From contig NZ_JAVKPH010000003.1 of assembly GCF_031432425.1 (NCBI RefSeq), positions 1-64,000 on the forward strand: a DNA stretch of 64,000 nt, in the 5' to 3' direction. Every line of letters begins with the position of its first letter. The first letter of the stretch is position 1. The position numbers and the translations under genes were made by a program. This DNA comes from Ruixingdingia sedimenti (GTDB lineage Bacteria; Pseudomonadota; Alphaproteobacteria; Rhodobacterales; Rhodobacteraceae). Positions 60,228-64,000 of the stretch are shown here, piece after piece. The notes under the pieces are model-generated. The model was not told where the DNA came from. It ran no database searches and worked only from the letters and a program-made list of their open reading frames with translations.

Positions 60228-60686
60228 TCAGTCGCCCAACAGGCGGCCCGCGTCGATCTGGCCGACGTTGCGCAGCAGTTGCTGGATCAGGCCGATGCCC
60301 TTGACATTGGTGCTGGTGACGCGGCGCGACAGCGGCACGACATTGCCGTTCTCGAGCCCGAAGCGTTCCACATTCGCCACCGTGCCGTTCGTGGCATAGC
60401 TGACGACCACCACCTGGCGGTCGACCTCCTGCGGGGCGCGCGCGCCGAAATGGCGCCAGCGGCTTTGCACGTAATACCAGCTGTCGTCGGACAGCAGCCC
60501 CTCTGCCGAGGGGCGGCCGATTTCGGCGGCCACGGTGTCGCGGTTGTCCTTGCCGACCGCGATTTCCGCCAGTTCGGCATCGGTCGGCGCATAGCCGTGG
60601 TTGCGGTAGACCGCGCTGCAACCCGCCACCGCCAGCAGCACGAGCCCCGCGAGGGCACCGCGCATGCCCAATCCCGCCTTCGCCAT
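60228..60686 (-). CDS. bamE: Outer membrane protein assembly factor BamE
   Basis: 152 aa lipoprotein of the BAM complex. A signal peptide ends in the lipobox LAVAGC (Cys near residue 23). The mature part has the SmpA/OmlA fold: VGKDNRDTVAAEIGRPS, then DDSWYYVQSRW. The ATG at 60686 has GAGGG five bases upstream, and a GTG directly before it is an alternative. The protein is outer-membrane-anchored in the periplasm and helps insert beta-barrel proteins. It is divergent from the YceD gene. Confidence 0.93.
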   Translation of the reverse strand: MAKAGLGMRGALAGLVLLAVAGCSAVYRNHGYAPTDAELAEIAVGKDNRDTVAAEIGRPSAEGLLSDDSWYYVQSRWRHFGARAPQEVDRQVVVVSYATNGTVANVERFGLENGNVVPLSRRVTSTNVKGIGLIQQLLRNVGQIDAGRLLGD

Positions 60687-60695
60687 CACGCCCTC

Positions 60696-60724
60696 TTGCC
60701 TTGCCCGGGGAAGCCTTCTATCCG
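60696..60724 (+). promoter_or_regulatory. Candidate promoter of the yceD-rpmF-plsX-fabH region
   Basis: TTGCCT (60696-60701) and TATCCG (60719-60724) are separated by 17 bases, 79 bases ahead of the YceD start. Confidence 0.4.
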
Positions 60725-60802
60725 CTTAAAGGATGACCGGGGGCGGTTCAAGGAAGGAACGCGCCCCTGCGCACGGAACCCCATCGCTGACCGGAGGCGC
60801 CG

Positions 60803-61351
60803 TTGACCGATCTTCCCTATACCCATCCCGTGCGCGCCGCCGACCTGACGGGCCGGCGCGACCGCGCGTTCGACCTGCGCCCCGATGCGGCGGCCTGCGC
60901 GGCGATCGCCGCCACGCTCGGCATCAATGCGGTGGCGGATCTGGCCTTTGCCGGCCACCTGCGCCCGGCGGGCCGCGCCGATGTGATGCTGGAGGCGCGG
61001 CTGGAGGCCACGGTCGACCAGCCCTGCGTCGTCACGCTCGTCCCCGTGCGCAGCCGCATCGACGTGCCCGTCGCGCGCCGCTATGTCGCCGGCATGGCCG
61101 CGCCCGAGGGGGCCGAGGTCGAGATGCCCGAGGACGACACGCTCGAACCCCTGCCCGAGGTGATCGACCTCGGCGCGGTCATGGTCGAGGCACTGGCGCT
61201 GGCGCTGCCCGACTATCCGCGCGCGCCCGGCGCCGAACTGGGCGAGGCGGTCTTTGCCGCCCCCGGGGTCGCGGCCCTGCGCGATGCCGACCTGCGCCCC
61301 TTCGCGGCGCTGGCCAGGCTGCGCCCCGGCGGCGAGGGCGACAAGGGCTGA
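60803..61351 (+). CDS. YceD family protein (DUF177)
   Basis: 182 aa, the DUF177/YceD family that is found beside rpmF in most bacteria and thought to affect rRNA processing. The block VMLEARLEATVDQPCVVTLVPV is the family core; the second cysteine of the usual CxxC pair is not present. The start is TTG at 60803, five bases after GGAGG; no in-frame ATG exists near. It precedes rpmF as expected. Confidence 0.9.
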   Translation: MTDLPYTHPVRAADLTGRRDRAFDLRPDAAACAAIAATLGINAVADLAFAGHLRPAGRADVMLEARLEATVDQPCVVTLVPVRSRIDVPVARRYVAGMAAPEGAEVEMPEDDTLEPLPEVIDLGAVMVEALALALPDYPRAPGAELGEAVFAAPGVAALRDADLRPFAALARLRPGGEGDKG

Positions 61352-61368
61352 GCCGGCCAGAAAGGGGC

Positions 61369-61396
61369 TTGCGCCCGGCCGCAAACCGGCTATGTT
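61369..61396 (+). promoter_or_regulatory. Candidate rpmF promoter
   Basis: TTGCGC (61369-61374), 16 bases, TATGTT (61391-61396), about 105 bases before the rpmF start. Both hexamers fit the CTTGC...CTATGTT style seen at strong alphaproteobacterial promoters. Confidence 0.5.
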
Positions 61397-61502
61397 CCGC
61401 GCCTCGCAAGGAGGCTCGCGCAGGGTCCGTCCGGCTATGCCGGGCAGCGCGCTTTCCGCAAGGATTTCCGGGGCCTGTCCCCCCCAACACCGAGGTCGAG
61501 AC

Positions 61503-61709
61503 ATGGCTGTCCCGCAGAACCGAGTCACCCGTTCGCGCCGCAACATGCGCCGTGCCCATGATGCGCTGGTCGCGTCGAACCCCAACGAATGCCCGAACTG
61601 CGGCGAGCTGAAGCGCCCGCACCACGTCTGCGGCGCCTGCGGCCACTACGATTCGCGCGAGGTGGTCGCCACCGCGGCCGAGGTCGACCTGGACGACGAC
61701 GCGGCCTGA
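61503..61709 (+). CDS. rpmF: 50S ribosomal protein L32
   Basis: 68 aa. The N-terminus MAVPQNRVTRSRRNMRRAHD is diagnostic of bL32. It keeps the zinc ribbon as CPNC ... CGAC (a C+ paralogue). The acidic C-terminus VDLDDDAA is typical of alphaproteobacteria. It is followed by plsX after 22 bases. Confidence 0.97.
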   Translation: MAVPQNRVTRSRRNMRRAHDALVASNPNECPNCGELKRPHHVCGACGHYDSREVVATAAEVDLDDDAA

Positions 61710-61731
61710 TCCCGCCTGACATCCTTTCGTC

Positions 61732-62853
61732 ATGGCAACCGGCAGCGATCTGACGGATACCGGGGCGGCTGCCGGGCAGGGGCCCGGGGTCGTGCTGTCC
61801 GTCGATGCGATGGGGGGCGACCGCGGGCCTGCGGCCGTGGTCGCGGGTCTGGCCCGCGCCGCCGCCGCGCATCCCGATGTCAGCTTCATCCTGCACGGCG
61901 ACGAGGCCGCGTTGGCGCCCCTGGTCGGGCGCCGCCGCGCGCTCGCCGGGCGCTGCACCATCCGCCACGCCCCGCGCGTGGTGACGATGGAGGACCGCCC
62001 CAGCCAGGTCATGCGCCATGGCGAGGGCACCTCGATGTGGTCCTGCATCGAATCGGTCAAGCAGGGGGAGGCCACGGTCGCCGTATCCTGCGGCAATACC
62101 GGTGCGCTGATGGCGGTGTCGATGATCCGGCTGCGCAAGCTGCCGGGCGTGAACCGCCCGGCCATCGCCTGCCTCTGGCCCTCGCGCAACCCCACCGGCT
62201 TCAACGTGATGCTGGACGTGGGCGCCGACATCAAGGCAGAGGCGCCGGATCTGTTGCAATACGCCACCATGGGCGCGTCCTATGCGCGCAACGGCCTCGG
62301 GCTGGCCAGGCCGCGGGTGGGCCTGCTGAACGTCGGCACCGAGGAACACAAGGGCCGCGCGGAACTGAAAGAGGCGAACGAGATGCTGGCCGCCGGGGCC
62401 GAGGCGGGCAATTTCAGCTATCACGGGTTCGTCGAGGGCGGCGACATCCCGGGCGACCGGGTGGATGTGATCGTCACCGACGGCTTCACCGGCAATATCG
62501 CGCTCAAGACCGGCGAGGGCACGGCCAAGCTCATCAGCGACTTCCTGCGCGAGGCGTTCAACGCCACCTTCCTGTCGAAGATCGCGGCCCTGCTGGCGCT
62601 GACCTCGCTCAAGCGGCTGCAAAAGCGCATCGACCCGCGCCGGGTGAACGGCGGGGTATTCCTGGGCCTCAACGGCACGGTGGTGAAATCGCATGGCGCA
62701 GCCGATGCGACCGGCGTCGCCGCCGCCATCCGGCTGGCCTATCTGCTTGCAAAATCGGGATTTCAGGACCGTCTGGCGGCGCGGGTTGCATCCGCCGGGG
62801 CGGCGGGGCAGGATGCTGCCGGTCTCGGGGCGTTGAACGGTAATCTGGAATGA
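61732..62853 (+). CDS. plsX: Phosphate acyltransferase
   Basis: 373 aa enzyme converting acyl-ACP to acyl phosphate for phospholipid synthesis. VDAMGGDRGP near residue 24, then CGNTGALMAVSM and GVFLGLNGTVVKSHGAADA are family signatures. The first 20 residues are unusual; GTG at 61792 is an alternative start giving the normal N-terminus. It overlaps fabH by four bases. Confidence 0.95.
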   Translation: MATGSDLTDTGAAAGQGPGVVLSVDAMGGDRGPAAVVAGLARAAAAHPDVSFILHGDEAALAPLVGRRRALAGRCTIRHAPRVVTMEDRPSQVMRHGEGTSMWSCIESVKQGEATVAVSCGNTGALMAVSMIRLRKLPGVNRPAIACLWPSRNPTGFNVMLDVGADIKAEAPDLLQYATMGASYARNGLGLARPRVGLLNVGTEEHKGRAELKEANEMLAAGAEAGNFSYHGFVEGGDIPGDRVDVIVTDGFTGNIALKTGEGTAKLISDFLREAFNATFLSKIAALLALTSLKRLQKRIDPRRVNGGVFLGLNGTVVKSHGAADATGVAAAIRLAYLLAKSGFQDRLAARVASAGAAGQDAAGLGALNGNLE

Positions 62854-63821
62854 CAACAAGAGCCGTCGTCAAGGGTGTCGGGCACTATCTGCCGGAGCGG
62901 GTGGTGCCGAATGCCGAATTCGAAGCCACGATCGACACCAGCGACGAATGGATCCGCAGCCGCAGCGGCATCGAGCGGCGCCATTTCGCCGCCGAGGGGC
63001 AGACGACATCGGACCTTGCGGTGCGCGCGGCGCAGGCGGCGCTGGCCGATGCGGGCCTGACGGCAGAGGATATCGACGCGATCATCGTCGCCACCTCGAC
63101 CCCGGACCTGACCTTTCCGTCCGTCGCCACCATGGTGCAGGCCGGCCTCGGGATGACGCGGGGCTATGGCTATGACGTGCAGGCCGTCTGCGCCGGATTC
63201 GTCTTTGCGCTGGCCAATGCCGATGCGATGATCCGCGGCGGCATGGCGCGGCGGGTGCTGGTGATCGGGGCGGAAACCTTTTCGCGCCTGATGGACTGGA
63301 CCGACCGCACCACCTGCGTGCTGTTCGGCGACGGCGCCGGCGCGCTGGTGCTGGAGGCGGCAGAGGGGCAGGGGAACACCGACGACCGCGGCGTGCTGTC
63401 CTGCGACCTGCAATCCGACGGGCGGCAGCGCGACATCCTTTATGTCGATGGCGGCGTGTCCACCGGCACCACCGGCCACCTGCGCATGCTCGGCAAGGAA
63501 GTATTCCGCCATGCCATTGAGAAACTTGCGCAAACCGCCCATGCCGCGCTGGATCGCGTAGGGCTGAGCGGGGAGGATGTGGACTGGATCGTGCCGCATC
63601 AGGCCAACCTGCGGATCATCCAGGGCACCGCGCAGCGCATGCAGGTGCCGATGGACCGCGTGGTGGTGACGGTGCAGGATCACGGCAACACCTCTGCCGC
63701 CTCGATTCCGCTGGCGCTGTCGGTCGGCAAGGCGCGCGGGCAGATCAAGCCGGGCGACCTTCTGGTGTGCGAGGCGATCGGCGGCGGGCTCGCCTGGGGG
63801 GCGGTGGTTCTGCGCTGGTAA
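62850..63821 (+). CDS. fabH: 3-oxoacyl-ACP synthase III
   Basis: 323 aa condensing enzyme that starts fatty acid synthesis from acetyl-CoA and malonyl-ACP. The active-site triad is Cys114 (AVCAGF), the histidine in VPHQAN and the asparagine in DHGNTSAAS. The N-terminal GVGHYLPERVV is typical. The ATG overlaps plsX (ATGA). It precedes ihfA, the conserved alphaproteobacterial order. Confidence 0.97.
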   Translation: MTTRAVVKGVGHYLPERVVPNAEFEATIDTSDEWIRSRSGIERRHFAAEGQTTSDLAVRAAQAALADAGLTAEDIDAIIVATSTPDLTFPSVATMVQAGLGMTRGYGYDVQAVCAGFVFALANADAMIRGGMARRVLVIGAETFSRLMDWTDRTTCVLFGDGAGALVLEAAEGQGNTDDRGVLSCDLQSDGRQRDILYVDGGVSTGTTGHLRMLGKEVFRHAIEKLAQTAHAALDRVGLSGEDVDWIVPHQANLRIIQGTAQRMQVPMDRVVVTVQDHGNTSAASIPLALSVGKARGQIKPGDLLVCEAIGGGLAWGAVVLRW

Positions 63822-63903
63822 GGCCCCGCTACAAGCCGTTGATATTGACTCGGAAATTCAAACCCCGCATCCTGCCGTGAAAATCCGGGAACAGGGGGAT
63901 GGC

Positions 63904-64000
63904 ATGTCCGGCAAGACGTTGACGCGGATGGACCTGAGCGAGGCGGTGTTCCGTGCCGTGGGCGTATCGCGGAACGAGGCGGCGCAGCTGGTCGAGGCGG
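63904..64000 (+). CDS. ihfA: Integration host factor alpha subunit (partial)
   Basis: The first 32 residues (MSGKTLTRMDLSEAVFRAVG, then VSRNEAAQLVEA) match IhfA of alphaproteobacteria; the gene is cut by the window edge. IHF bends DNA and serves replication, recombination and transcription. It lies 82 bases after fabH, with a TTGACT hexamer at 63845-63850 that might be its -35 region. Confidence 0.93.
   Translation, partial: MSGKTLTRMDLSEAVFRAVGVSRNEAAQLVEA

Overview
The window is a very GC-rich, densely coded chromosomal segment from an alphaproteobacterium, most likely a member of the Rhodobacteraceae/Paracoccaceae (Rhodobacter, Rhodovulum, Paracoccus relatives). This rests on the FdsGBACD-type NAD-dependent formate dehydrogenase, a Pha/Mrp antiporter with a fused A-B subunit, the order rpmF-plsX-fabH-ihfA, an FnrL-type box in front of a cytochrome c peroxidase, an MmcB protein, and a tRNA-His that lacks the usual G-1. 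Species cannot be named from the sequence alone.

Layout. 1-77 is the end of an insertion sequence. 0.5-4.8 kb: lysC, a short-chain dehydrogenase, a DUF1178 protein, a NUDIX hydrolase and an RNA ligase/cyclic phosphodiesterase. 4.8-6.4 kb: FNR-controlled di-haem cytochrome c peroxidase and a small hypothetical protein. 6.6-12.6 kb: fdsG-fdsB-fdsA-fdhD-fdsD, a complete formate dehydrogenase operon. 12.8-14.2 kb: an amine-oxidase-like flavoprotein. 14.3-19.4 kb: TetR repressor, membrane-fusion protein and RND pump. 19.5-25.4 kb: a nucleoside-type ABC importer (BMP binding protein, ATPase, two permeases) with a cytosine-deaminase-like amidohydrolase. 25.5-28.9 kb: two SDRs, a GST, mmcB, a small conserved protein and tRNA-His. 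29-33 kb: a LysR regulator facing a three-gene cluster of TRAP binding protein, a conserved protein, and a selenoprotein. 33-36 kb: phosphomannomutase and mannose-1-phosphate guanylyltransferase. 36-46 kb: a P-type cation ATPase and the six-gene Mrp Na+/H+ antiporter. 46-52 kb: alkD-like, glmS, glmU, a HAD phosphatase, a DegT aminotransferase and a dipeptidase. 53-56 kb: ribE, ribBX, ribH, nusB. 56-60 kb: glpK and glpD. 60-64 kb: bamE, a YceD protein, rpmF, plsX, fabH and the start of ihfA.

The most notable item is at 32503-33063. A reading frame that looks like two unrelated short genes is one gene with an in-frame TGA. The TGA lies in a U-G-A-C redox motif and is followed, 18 nt downstream, by an 11-bp hairpin with a G in its apical loop, as expected for a bacterial SECIS element. 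This makes it a UGSC-type selenoprotein. It is translationally coupled to a conserved partner gene and followed by an orphan TRAP binding protein.

The second notable item is a family of at least nine intergenic palindromic repeats (GATATTT...GACAGAAAATGA type and AGTATTT...AAGATGAAG type). All lie 15-79 bp beyond a stop codon, and none is seen in a divergent promoter region. They look like REP-like bidirectional terminators. A second, rarer hairpin repeat (two copies) also sits beyond stop codons. A structured, possibly independently transcribed RNA is proposed downstream of glpK.
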